Below, piece after piece: positions 34,334 to 42,433 of a stretch of 53,126 bases of DNA. A program made the position numbers and the translations under genes. Source of the DNA: Phascolarctobacterium succinatutens CAG:287 (GTDB lineage Bacteria > Bacillota > Negativicutes > Acidaminococcales > Acidaminococcaceae); assembly GCF_000434895.1 (NCBI RefSeq), contig NZ_FR892828.1:1-53126 (forward strand). The letters run 5' to 3'. Positions within the stretch are counted from its first letter, which is position 1, and every line of letters starts with the position of its first letter. The notes below the pieces were generated by a model. It saw only the letters and a program-made list of their open reading frames with translations. It was not told where the DNA came from and made no database searches.

Positions 34334-34364
34334 TTGACTATATGAACACTTTATAGTTTACACT
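34334..34364 (+). promoter_or_regulatory. MerR-type promoter of TonB receptor 3
   Basis: TTGACT, 19 bp (ATATGAACACTTTATAGTT), TACACT. The spacer is nearly the same as at receptor 2 (29413-29431). Confidence 0.84.
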
Positions 34365-34386
34365 GATGCATGTTTCAATAGATAGC

Positions 34387-34410
34387 ACAGGACTATGAAA
34401 GACTAGGTGT
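34387..34410 (+). other. Shared leader motif, copy in receptor 3 mRNA
   Basis: ACAGGACTATGAAAGACTAG followed by GTGT, matching 29458-29481 in 21 of 24 positions. Confidence 0.55.
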
Positions 34411-34465
34411 GTCTGGACGGAAACAAAAAATAAAACGATGGCTATGAAAGGATTGGAAATCAACA

Positions 34466-36388
34466 ATGAACAAAGTCAAGGCATTAAGTAATGCGGTATT
34501 GATGTCAGTACTTATGAGTACAAGTGTAGTTTGGGGTACAACCGCTTTTGCTGCTGATAATCTGCAGGAGTATTCTTTGGATACGATGGTTGTTACTGCA
34601 AGCCGCACAAGTGAAGAAGAATTTAAAGCAAATGCAAATATTCAAGTAATTACACGCAAGCAGATAGAAGAACGTCATTTTGACAATATTAGCCAAGCTT
34701 TGAGAGATATTCCTGGGGTATTTATTGCACATTATGGTTCTAATGGAGAGGGTTCTATTTCTAATAACCTTTATATTAATGGCTCTTCTAATGTTGTTGT
34801 TTTAATTGATGGACAACGCGCAAATATTAATGGTAGTTGCGGTACTGCGGGAAAAATGGCTTTAGCCGAAATTAGCAATATGGAAGGTGTTGAAAAAGTA
34901 GAAATTTTAAAGAGTTCTGCGTCTACTTTGTATGGTTCTGATGCTCAAGGTGGTGTTATTAATATTATCACAAGAAAAATTAAAGATGGTGAGTCAAAAA
35001 GTAAAATAACGGCTATAACAGGCAGTTATGATAGAGAACAATATAACTTCTCGCATAGTGGTAGTAAAGATGGGTTTTATTGGAATATTTCTGCTCAAAA
35101 GAAACGTACGGGAGACTATAAAGACGGATGGGGTAGAAAAATTGTAGATAAGTTAGATGCTACAAATAATACATATAAAATAGGGAAACGTTTTAATGAT
35201 AATGCAGAGTTATTTGTAAATTATATGACATATAAATCTGATTATGTTATCACTAATAGCGGTTGGAGTGCACCTGACATTACACCTGGTACAAGAGATA
35301 ATTCACGTTTTGAGACTGTTTATAATCAAAAAGTAAATAATAATTTAGAAAACAACTTATCTTATTTTAGAAATAGAAACAAGGGACAGGAAAAGGATTA
35401 TTTTAAAGTCAATGACTTTACTACAGAGGGTTTTAGTGATCAATTAACTTACAAAGATGGTAAACATACTATAGTAAGTGGCATTGATTATTATAGGGAT
35501 AAAGTTAATTTGTATAAAAATAAATCCGCTAACACAAGCGGTGTGAAAATTAGCAACAAATCATTTTTTGTGCAAGATGAATGGACATTTAATGATAAAT
35601 GGAAATTCACTAGCGGCTTAAGAATGGACGACCAATCTAGATACGGACGTGCGAATACACCTAGCTTTGTTTTGGGTTATAGTCCTAGCGATAAAATTAA
35701 TGCTTATTTCGGTTATAAACGTTTCTTTACAGCACCTTACATAGCTCATTTGTATAGCGCTGTTTATGGTAATCCTGATTTAAGAGCAGAACGTGGTACC
35801 TCGTTAGAAGCTGGTATGAATTTCATTATTGATGATACAACTACTGGTAGCTTAAATGTTTTTAAACGCGACTCAAATGATGCTATGGCTTATGATGCTA
35901 CACCTACTGCAACTCATCCAAAAGGACAATATGTAAATATTGCTCAAGAACATGCAAGAGGTGCTTCTTTAAGATTAAGCAAAATCTTAGGAAATGGTTT
36001 CAGTGCTAATGTTGGTTATAACTATTTATATATTAAGCCAGATGCCGGCAAAGCACCTAACAGAAATGGTGCAATGCCAAGAAGTAACTTTAATTTAGGT
36101 ATGAATTACAACAGCAGTAAATTTGATGTAGATTTAGCAGGTCGTTTGACCGTTGGCAAAGCTCAGAACAGATCTAAAAACCAAACAATTGGTAAATCGT
36201 TTAGAACATATTGGGTTTGGGATAGTGTTGTTAACTACAAACCGACAAAAACAATAAATATTTTTGGTAGGGTTAACAATATATTTAATAGAATGTATAC
36301 TGAGACAAGCTATGAATTGAATCCTAACGATAAATGGTTCTCAGCACCGGGCAGAAACTTTGAATTAGGAGTAGAGTATAGTTTCTGA
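34466..36388 (+). CDS. TonB-dependent outer-membrane receptor 3
   Basis: 640 residues; signal peptide (LSNAVLMSVLMSTSVVWG...AFA-AD), TonB-box-like DTMVVTAS, plug (IQVITRKQIEERH, DIPGVFIAHYG, LYINGSSNVVVLIDGQRANING, VEKVEILKSSASTLYGSDAQGGVINIITRK), barrel ending VEYSF. Noticeably more AT-rich than its neighbours, with different codon use, which suggests relaxed expression needs or recent acquisition. MerR-type promoter plus the leader motif shared with receptor 2. The SBP5 gene follows 87 bases on, behind a terminator-like hairpin. Confidence 0.92.
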   Translation: MNKVKALSNAVLMSVLMSTSVVWGTTAFAADNLQEYSLDTMVVTASRTSEEEFKANANIQVITRKQIEERHFDNISQALRDIPGVFIAHYGSNGEGSISNNLYINGSSNVVVLIDGQRANINGSCGTAGKMALAEISNMEGVEKVEILKSSASTLYGSDAQGGVINIITRKIKDGESKSKITAITGSYDREQYNFSHSGSKDGFYWNISAQKKRTGDYKDGWGRKIVDKLDATNNTYKIGKRFNDNAELFVNYMTYKSDYVITNSGWSAPDITPGTRDNSRFETVYNQKVNNNLENNLSYFRNRNKGQEKDYFKVNDFTTEGFSDQLTYKDGKHTIVSGIDYYRDKVNLYKNKSANTSGVKISNKSFFVQDEWTFNDKWKFTSGLRMDDQSRYGRANTPSFVLGYSPSDKINAYFGYKRFFTAPYIAHLYSAVYGNPDLRAERGTSLEAGMNFIIDDTTTGSLNVFKRDSNDAMAYDATPTATHPKGQYVNIAQEHARGASLRLSKILGNGFSANVGYNYLYIKPDAGKAPNRNGAMPRSNFNLGMNYNSSKFDVDLAGRLTVGKAQNRSKNQTIGKSFRTYWVWDSVVNYKPTKTINIFGRVNNIFNRMYTETSYELNPNDKWFSAPGRNFELGVEYSF

Positions 36389-36412
36389 TAGATTAAGGCA
36401 GCTAACACTCCC

Positions 36413-36449
36413 GAAAAAGTGGGGCGGACATATTCCGTCCTGCTTTTTC
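36413..36449. terminator. Hairpin between receptor 3 and SBP5
   Basis: GAAAAAG..GGGCGGAC / GTCCTGCTTTTTC. T-tract is part of the stem; may allow partial read-through into SBP5, for which I see no separate promoter. Confidence 0.72.
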
Positions 36450-36475
36450 ATATAACAGGAAAATGAGGTGAAAGA

Positions 36476-37453
36476 ATGTGGAAGAATTTACTGCTGCTTT
36501 TACTGCTGCTGGCATTTTGCACAGCAGGCTGTCAAAAGCAGTATGTTGAAAAAACAAGCGGGGCAGCCTATCAGGTAGTTGATTCGCAGGGGACTGTAAT
36601 AAAATTTGCGCAAAAGCCCCAGCGTATTATGACTACGCATTTTAATCTGGATAATATTGTAATGGGACTTGTTGATGAAGAGCGTGTTGTTGCACTTTCT
36701 AAATCAATGTATGATGCTTCGGTATCTTATATCAGTACTGAGGCAATCAAAAAGCCTACAAAATTAAACTATGATTTTTCTTCAGAGCAGGTTCTGGCGC
36801 TCAAGCCGGATTTAATCATCGCCCGTGAAAGCACAGGTGAAAACCGCATACAGACCTATCGCGCCATGGGGATACCTGTATACGTGGTGAGCAATGCGAA
36901 TAATGTGGAAGAGATAAAAAAGCAGATTCAGGAGATAGGTCAGGCTGTGGGGGAATCAGAGCGTGCGGAAAAGCTACAGCAGAGAATGCAGACACAGCTT
37001 GACTATATCAAAAGCAAGGTTGATAGCGCTAGCATGAAGCCAAAAAGTGTGATGCTTGTTTCTAAAATGAACCATAATTACGGTGGTAAGGGCTCTTTTT
37101 TTGATGATATGTGCCACTTTGCCGGGGTGAAAAATGCACCTGCAGAGATAGGGGTGCTCAATGGTCAGCTGATGGACAAAGAAGTAATGCTACGTGCTAA
37201 CCCAGATTACTTTCTGCTTTCACTGTCCTGGGAGCTTAAGCATGATAATAAGGACGGGTATAAAAAGGAATTTTTGGAGGATCCTGCGTTGGCTAATCTG
37301 GAGGCGGTCAAGAATAATCATGTTTGCTATTTGAAGGACAAGTATTTATATGCTTCCAATCAAAACTGCGTATGGGCGATTAAGAAGATTGCCAATCTTG
37401 CTTATGGAAATATATTTACTGATGAAGAGGAAGTTTTTCTTAAGGGATATTAG
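36476..37453 (+). CDS. Periplasmic binding lipoprotein, Peripla_BP_2 class (SBP5)
   Basis: 325 residues; RBS GAGGTG; lipobox CTAGC, Cys19. Binding-protein pattern: YQVVDSQGTVIKF, PQRIMTTHFNLDNIVMGLV, LALKPDLIIARESTG, interlobe helix ~155-185, KNHNYGGKGSFFDDMC-like MNHNYGGKGSFFDDMC, ANPDYFLLSLSWEL, NCVWAIKKIANLAYG. Pairs with SBP2 as a subgroup distinct from SBP1/3/4. Downstream of receptor 3, probably in its transcript; CobN3's promoter begins 19 bases after its stop. A receptor-SBP-CobN order is the same as inferred for the broken unit at 23645-29398. Confidence 0.87.
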   Translation: MWKNLLLLLLLLAFCTAGCQKQYVEKTSGAAYQVVDSQGTVIKFAQKPQRIMTTHFNLDNIVMGLVDEERVVALSKSMYDASVSYISTEAIKKPTKLNYDFSSEQVLALKPDLIIARESTGENRIQTYRAMGIPVYVVSNANNVEEIKKQIQEIGQAVGESERAEKLQQRMQTQLDYIKSKVDSASMKPKSVMLVSKMNHNYGGKGSFFDDMCHFAGVKNAPAEIGVLNGQLMDKEVMLRANPDYFLLSLSWELKHDNKDGYKKEFLEDPALANLEAVKNNHVCYLKDKYLYASNQNCVWAIKKIANLAYGNIFTDEEEVFLKGY

Positions 37454-37471
37454 CAAATAAGTCTGAAGTGC

Positions 37472-37502
37472 TTGACTGTATGAGAACTATATAGCGTAAT
37501 AT
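37472..37502 (+). promoter_or_regulatory. MerR-type promoter of CobN3
   Basis: TTGACT, 19 bp (GTATGAGAACTATATAGCG), TAATAT. Confidence 0.85.
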
Positions 37503-37512
37503 TATTTTATTG

Positions 37513-37542
37513 TGAGGGCGATGGTTGTTCGTCCTCATTTTT
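37513..37542 (+). terminator. Terminator-like hairpin at the very start of the CobN3 leader (possible attenuator)
   Basis: TGAGGGCGA pairs with TCGTCCTCA (one G-U) around a 7-base loop, followed by TTTTT. It begins within about 5 bases of the predicted transcript start and ~40 bases before the RBS, so it may stop RNA polymerase early unless disrupted. Confidence 0.6.
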
Positions 37543-37583
37543 ATGAAAGCATAGGAGTATCGATAATTTTCGGAGGTGAAAGA

Positions 37584-40500
37584 ATGCAACAAATTTTATT
37601 TCTCACCAATATGGAGCAGACTGCAGCCTATCTGCAGGATGCATTGAAGCTGGCGCAGCAGACGCAGAAAGCTGTCACAGGACAGGTGCTGTATGTCCCA
37701 AGCGATACAGAATGGACGAGGGATATGGAAAAGCAGCTGCAGCAGGCGGAGGTTGTCATTTTCCCCTGGATGGGAACTGGCCTGAGCACTAAGTTTCTGT
37801 CGGAATCTTCATCATATCTGCTGGCCAATAAGAAGAAGCACGTTTATCTGATGACCGGTAATCCGGAGGATGTGCTGCATGGAGGTTTGTCTGAGGAGGA
37901 ACTGCGGCGCATTAATGATTACTACAAATTCGGCGGCCTGCAGAACTGGACAAATTTGTGGCTGTGGCTGGCGCAGCAGTTTTTGCAGGCAGGATGTAAT
38001 GCGCCTGCTCCCGAGCTTTTGCCGTGGGATGGCATTTATCATCCTCGTGCAGGCAAGGTATACGATGATGTAGAAGAATATAGCCGCGATTTTTGCATAG
38101 CAGGCAAACCGACGCTGGCTGTTGTCTTCTTCCGCAGTGACTGGTTATGGGGCAACAATGTTTTTGCCGATACTGTTATCAGAGAGATTGAAGCGCAGGG
38201 CTGCAACGCCTTATGCTTCTTCTCCACAAGCTCGCCTGACGCCGCAAGCGGCTGCGGCGGCTTTAAAGAAGCCTTAAGCAAGTATGTTTGCGCGGACGGC
38301 AAATGCTATGCTGATGTTTTCATCAACACTATAAAATTTTCACTGTTCAGCATCCGTGCCTGCGCACTTGATGATTTGACCAAGCTCAATATCACGGTAC
38401 TGCAGGCCTATACCTTGTACCGTTCATATCAGGAATGGTATGAAAACTTTGACGGCATGAGTGCCGTAGAGGTGGCGTACAGTGTGAGTCTGCCGGAATT
38501 TGATGGTATTATCCATAGCTGCCCTGTGACGACGATGGAGCGTGATGCTGAGGGCAAGCAGGTTACGCAGACGATTGCGGAGCGCATGAATATGTTGGTG
38601 CGCAAAGCCAAAAAGCTGGCACTTTTGCGCATCAAGCCGAACGCAGAAAAGAAAATTGCTATTGTTTTTCACAACCATCCGTCGACCAATTCCAACATTG
38701 GCAGCTGTTCGGCGATAGACAGTATTGAAAGCGTGCGCCTGCTGCTGCAGGATTTGCGGGATGCAGGTTATGTCGTTGACCATATTCCGGCGGACAGGCA
38801 GGAGTTTATTGACGAGCTGATTGCCGGTGCGACGAATGACAGGGACTACATGAGCGAAAAGCAGATTGATAATGCCGATGCCAAGCTCCTCGTCAGTGCA
38901 TACCGCGATTATTATAAGACACTGCCGGAAAAGGTACAGCAACGCTTGGAGCAGGATTGGGGCGAAGCGCCAGGTGATGTTTTCTTTTATGATGATTTTC
39001 TGTTGATTCCCGGAACGATGAATGGCAATATTTTTATTACGATGCAACCGCCGCGCGGATTTGGCGAGGATCCGGATAAAATCTATCATTCGCCAGACTG
39101 CGCGCCGACACACCATTATTTGGGCTTTTATCACTGGCTGCGCGATATCTGGGGCGCAGATGCTATGATGCATATTGGTACGCACGGCAGTTTAGAATGG
39201 CTTCCGGGCAAGGGTGTAGCGATGGGTGATGAATGCTATCCCGATATCTGTACCGGCGATTTACCTAATGTTTATCCCTATTGGGTTGTGGATACAGGCG
39301 AGGGCATACAGGCCAAACGCCGCAGTGCGGCCTGCCTCATCAGTTATCTCTCGGCGCCGCTTAGCATCAGCGGTGTGTATGATGAGCTGGCGGAGTTGGA
39401 AAAGGCTTTGGAGGAATATGTGCACTTTAAGGCTGATAAGGATGCCGATTTGAGCGAGCCGATGGCACAAATCAGAGAGAAAGCTGCTGCTGCCGACCTT
39501 ACAGACGAGGTACGTGAGGAGGATGCCGCTGATTTTGACGATTATGTAGGTCATCTGCACACATATCTGACGGATTTGAAGAATATGCAGATGACTACCG
39601 GACTGCATATCATGGGTAATCCGCCGCAGGGCGAAAAGCTTACGGAATATCTTTATGCGTTGGTGCGCTTGGAAAATCCTGATATGCCGTCACTGCCCAA
39701 AACCTTGGCGCAGGCTTACGGCTATGATTATTATGAGCTGATTGACAACAGTAGTAAGCTGTTGCCGGACGGTATTTTGAGCTACGGTATGCTGCTTGAT
39801 AAAATTAACGGCCAATGCTTGGAGATTATCCGTCTGCTGCAAAATGATGGTTTCGTAGTCCACGAAGATAAATTGCGGGCGTTGGAGTGCGTAAAATGCT
39901 GGGATGAAGCTGTACAGCAGAAGATAATTAAAATTGCCGGCTTTATCTGCGATAAGCTGTATCCCAGTCTGGCGCATACTACCTGGGAACGCAGCAACTG
40001 TATTCGTGCGCTGCAGTCAGAATATATTGAGCCTAGCGCCGGCGGTGCGCCTACGAGCGGAGGTGCCGAGATTTTGCCGACCGGACGCAATTTTTACGGC
40101 GTTGATCCGCAGCTCCTGCCTACGCCCGTAGCGTGGAAAATCGGTTCGCAGATGGCAGAGGACGTAATTAACAAGTTTGTGGCGGAGGAAGGGCGTTATC
40201 CCGAAAGTGTTGGTATTTTGCTGTGGGCAACCTATAACATGCGCTCTAATGGTCAGTGTATGGCGGAATTTATGCGCCTGATGGGCGTGCGCCCCATCTG
40301 GCAAAAGGGAACCCTGAAGGTGACAGGCATCGAGATTATTCCGCTTGATGAGCTGAAGCGTCCACGTGTTGATGTTACCGGACGCATCAGTAGTCTGTTC
40401 CGTGATACGCTGCCGGGAGCAGTTTGCTGGCTGGATAAGGCAGTGCAGCAGGTGGCAGCACTGGATGAGAGCTTTGAAGACAACTTTGTGCGCAAGCATG

Positions 40501-41294
40501 TGGTGGAGGAATCTCAGCGATTAGAAAGCGAGGGCGTGGATAAGGAGCTGGCCTGGCGGCAGGCATCCTACCGCATTTTCGGCGACCCGCCGGGAGCGCA
40601 TGGCGCGGGCGTGAGCGCACTTTTGGCTTCCCGCAATTGGGATGACCTGGGCGATATTGCTGATGTGTATGTGCGTTGGGGTGCACATGTCTATGGCGAG
40701 GGCGAAAAAGGTCAGTACAGGCCGCAGCTGTTTACAGAGCGGATGGCAAAGCTGGAGGTTACTGTAAGCAATATTGATAACCGCGAGTCTAACTTGTTGA
40801 ATTCCGATGATTATAACGCTTACCGCGGCGGCATGATTGCTGCAGTGCGTAATTTCAGCGGCAAGATGCCGAAAAACTATTGCAGTGACAGCTCTGACCG
40901 TCAGCATGTGGTGATTCGCACGCTGGCAGAGGAGGTCAAGCGCCTGTTCAGAGGCGAAGCGATTAATCCCAAATATATACGGGGCATGAAGGAGTTTGGC
41001 TATAAGGGAGCAGGCGATTTGGCAACATATGTTGCCAATTGCTTCCAATGGGATGCTACCAGCGCTGTTATGGAGGACTGGATGTATGAAAAGTTTGCGG
41101 AAAAGTACGCTTTGGACAAAGATATGCAAAAATGGTTTGCTGAGGTTAATCCTTGGGCTTTGCGCAGACTGACGGAGGTTTTGCTGGAGGCGGAGCAGCG
41201 CCGGCTGTGGAACGCCAAGTCGCAGACTAAGCAGTCACTGCAGGAGTTGTTGCTGAATATCGAAGGCGAAATCGAAGAACGCGGCGATGCATAA
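37584..41294 (+). CDS. CobN/BchH-family chelatase large subunit (CobN3)
   Basis: 1236 residues from ATG 37584 (RBS GGAGGTG five bases away); the frame is open 24 codons further up but that would include the attenuator hairpin. N-terminal LFLTNMEQTAAYL, then MMHIGTHGSLEWLPGK around residue 530, YPYWVVDTGEGIQAKRR, GAPTSGGAEILPTGRNFYGVD, RISSLFRDTLPG, C-terminal EGEIEERGDA. As with CobN1 no membrane tail is seen. It has its own MerR-type promoter and is followed 98 bases after its stop by the chelatase motor genes, so it is the likely main partner of BchI/BchD-like subunits. Three CobN paralogues with one motor imply different substrates or metals handled with shared ATPases (inference). Confidence 0.93.
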   Translation: MQQILFLTNMEQTAAYLQDALKLAQQTQKAVTGQVLYVPSDTEWTRDMEKQLQQAEVVIFPWMGTGLSTKFLSESSSYLLANKKKHVYLMTGNPEDVLHGGLSEEELRRINDYYKFGGLQNWTNLWLWLAQQFLQAGCNAPAPELLPWDGIYHPRAGKVYDDVEEYSRDFCIAGKPTLAVVFFRSDWLWGNNVFADTVIREIEAQGCNALCFFSTSSPDAASGCGGFKEALSKYVCADGKCYADVFINTIKFSLFSIRACALDDLTKLNITVLQAYTLYRSYQEWYENFDGMSAVEVAYSVSLPEFDGIIHSCPVTTMERDAEGKQVTQTIAERMNMLVRKAKKLALLRIKPNAEKKIAIVFHNHPSTNSNIGSCSAIDSIESVRLLLQDLRDAGYVVDHIPADRQEFIDELIAGATNDRDYMSEKQIDNADAKLLVSAYRDYYKTLPEKVQQRLEQDWGEAPGDVFFYDDFLLIPGTMNGNIFITMQPPRGFGEDPDKIYHSPDCAPTHHYLGFYHWLRDIWGADAMMHIGTHGSLEWLPGKGVAMGDECYPDICTGDLPNVYPYWVVDTGEGIQAKRRSAACLISYLSAPLSISGVYDELAELEKALEEYVHFKADKDADLSEPMAQIREKAAAADLTDEVREEDAADFDDYVGHLHTYLTDLKNMQMTTGLHIMGNPPQGEKLTEYLYALVRLENPDMPSLPKTLAQAYGYDYYELIDNSSKLLPDGILSYGMLLDKINGQCLEIIRLLQNDGFVVHEDKLRALECVKCWDEAVQQKIIKIAGFICDKLYPSLAHTTWERSNCIRALQSEYIEPSAGGAPTSGGAEILPTGRNFYGVDPQLLPTPVAWKIGSQMAEDVINKFVAEEGRYPESVGILLWATYNMRSNGQCMAEFMRLMGVRPIWQKGTLKVTGIEIIPLDELKRPRVDVTGRISSLFRDTLPGAVCWLDKAVQQVAALDESFEDNFVRKHVVEESQRLESEGVDKELAWRQASYRIFGDPPGAHGAGVSALLASRNWDDLGDIADVYVRWGAHVYGEGEKGQYRPQLFTERMAKLEVTVSNIDNRESNLLNSDDYNAYRGGMIAAVRNFSGKMPKNYCSDSSDRQHVVIRTLAEEVKRLFRGEAINPKYIRGMKEFGYKGAGDLATYVANCFQWDATSAVMEDWMYEKFAEKYALDKDMQKWFAEVNPWALRRLTEVLLEAEQRRLWNAKSQTKQSLQELLLNIEGEIEERGDA

Positions 41295-41312
41295 ATTTTT
41301 TCCCTAAATCGC

Positions 41313-41343
41313 TTGCGTGTATACCTAGTAGACACTGTATAAT
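41313..41343 (+). promoter_or_regulatory. MerR-type promoter of the bchI/bchD-like operon
   Basis: TTGCGT, 19 bp (GTATACCTAGTAGACACTG, a dyad around CTAG), TATAAT. Confidence 0.78.
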
Positions 41344-41392
41344 TAGATACATATTTTATTGATAGCTCTTTTTAATAAACGGAGGAATATAA

Positions 41393-42421
41393 ATGAAACG
41401 TACTGCTGTATATCCTTTTACTGCGATTGTAGGACAGGAGGAAATGAAGCTGTCCCTGATTTTGAATGTTATTAACCCGGCCTTGGGCGGTGTTTTGATT
41501 AAAGGTGAAAAGGGCACGGCCAAATCCACCGCTGTGCGCGCTCTTGCCGAGCTGCTGCCGCCGATGGCGGCTGTGCACGGCTGTCGCTTCCACTGTGACC
41601 CGCACAGCAGCCAGCTGTGCGATGACTGCACTGCCAAGCTGCAGGCAGAGGGCACCTTGCCGGAGGAAACCATCAACATGCGCGTGGTTGAGTTGCCTGT
41701 AAGTGCAACCGAGGACCGCGTTGTCGGCACTCTGGATATTGAGCATGCGATTAAGCATGGTGAGAAAAAGTTTGAACCAGGTATTTTGGCGCAGGCTAAC
41801 CGCAATATTTTATATGTAGATGAAATCAACCTGTTGGATGACCATGTTGTTGACGTTCTGCTGGATGCCGCTGCTATGGGCGTAAACACCGTTGAACGCG
41901 AGGGCGTTTCCTATTCCCACCCCGCACGCTTTGTGCTGGTTGGCACTATGAACCCCGAAGAGGGTGACATCCGCCCGCAGCTTTTGGACCGCTTTGGTCT
42001 GAGCGTTGTTGTGACCGGCGAACATGACCCGCTGCAGCGCGTAGAGGTAATCAAACGCCGTCTGGCTTATGAAAACGATGCTGAGAGCTTTATTGCAGGC
42101 TATAAGGAAGCGCAGGAGGAGCTGGCAGAAAAAATTATCGCTGCTGGCAAACTGCTGCCGGAGGTGACCATTGACGATAAGCTGCTGGAAACCGTAGCTA
42201 AGCTTTCTGTTGAGCTGGGCGTAGACGGTCACCGTGCAGATATTACTGTGATCAAAACAGCGCTGACTCTGGCTGCCTTCAATGGTCGCAAGCAGGCTAA
42301 CCTTGATGATTTGAAGGAAGCAGCTAAGCTGGTGCTGCCGCACCGTATGCGCCGCCGCCCGTTTGAAGAGGGCGAGCTGGATTGGAATAAGGTAGAGAGC
42401 TTTTTGGCTGCCGAAGCCTAA
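41393..42421 (+). CDS. Chelatase AAA+ motor subunit, BchI/ChlI/CobS-like
   Basis: 342 residues, usual ChlI length. AAA+ features: PFTAIVGQEEMK start, Walker A GEKGTAKST (38-46), Walker B ILYVDEINLLDDHVVDVLL, then GTMNPEEGDIRPQLLDRFGL (sensor 1/arginine finger region) and the C-terminal lid HRMRRRPFEEGELDW. Inserted after Walker A are four cysteines, C64-x3-C68-x7-C76-x2-C79, a likely metal or Fe-S site found in some anaerobe ChlI proteins. It forms hexamers with the D subunit and drives metal exchange in CobN/BchH by ATP hydrolysis. RBS GGAGG; six codons' worth of space (12 bases) precede the D gene. Confidence 0.9.
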   Translation: MKRTAVYPFTAIVGQEEMKLSLILNVINPALGGVLIKGEKGTAKSTAVRALAELLPPMAAVHGCRFHCDPHSSQLCDDCTAKLQAEGTLPEETINMRVVELPVSATEDRVVGTLDIEHAIKHGEKKFEPGILAQANRNILYVDEINLLDDHVVDVLLDAAAMGVNTVEREGVSYSHPARFVLVGTMNPEEGDIRPQLLDRFGLSVVVTGEHDPLQRVEVIKRRLAYENDAESFIAGYKEAQEELAEKIIAAGKLLPEVTIDDKLLETVAKLSVELGVDGHRADITVIKTALTLAAFNGRKQANLDDLKEAAKLVLPHRMRRRPFEEGELDWNKVESFLAAEA

Positions 42422-42433
42422 GGAGCGTTGACT

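Noticed and set aside
37512..37583. Upstream GTG start for CobN3
   Set aside because: No RBS, and it would place coding sequence over the leader hairpin; ATG 37584 has GGAGGTG at good distance and aligns with the other CobN N-termini.
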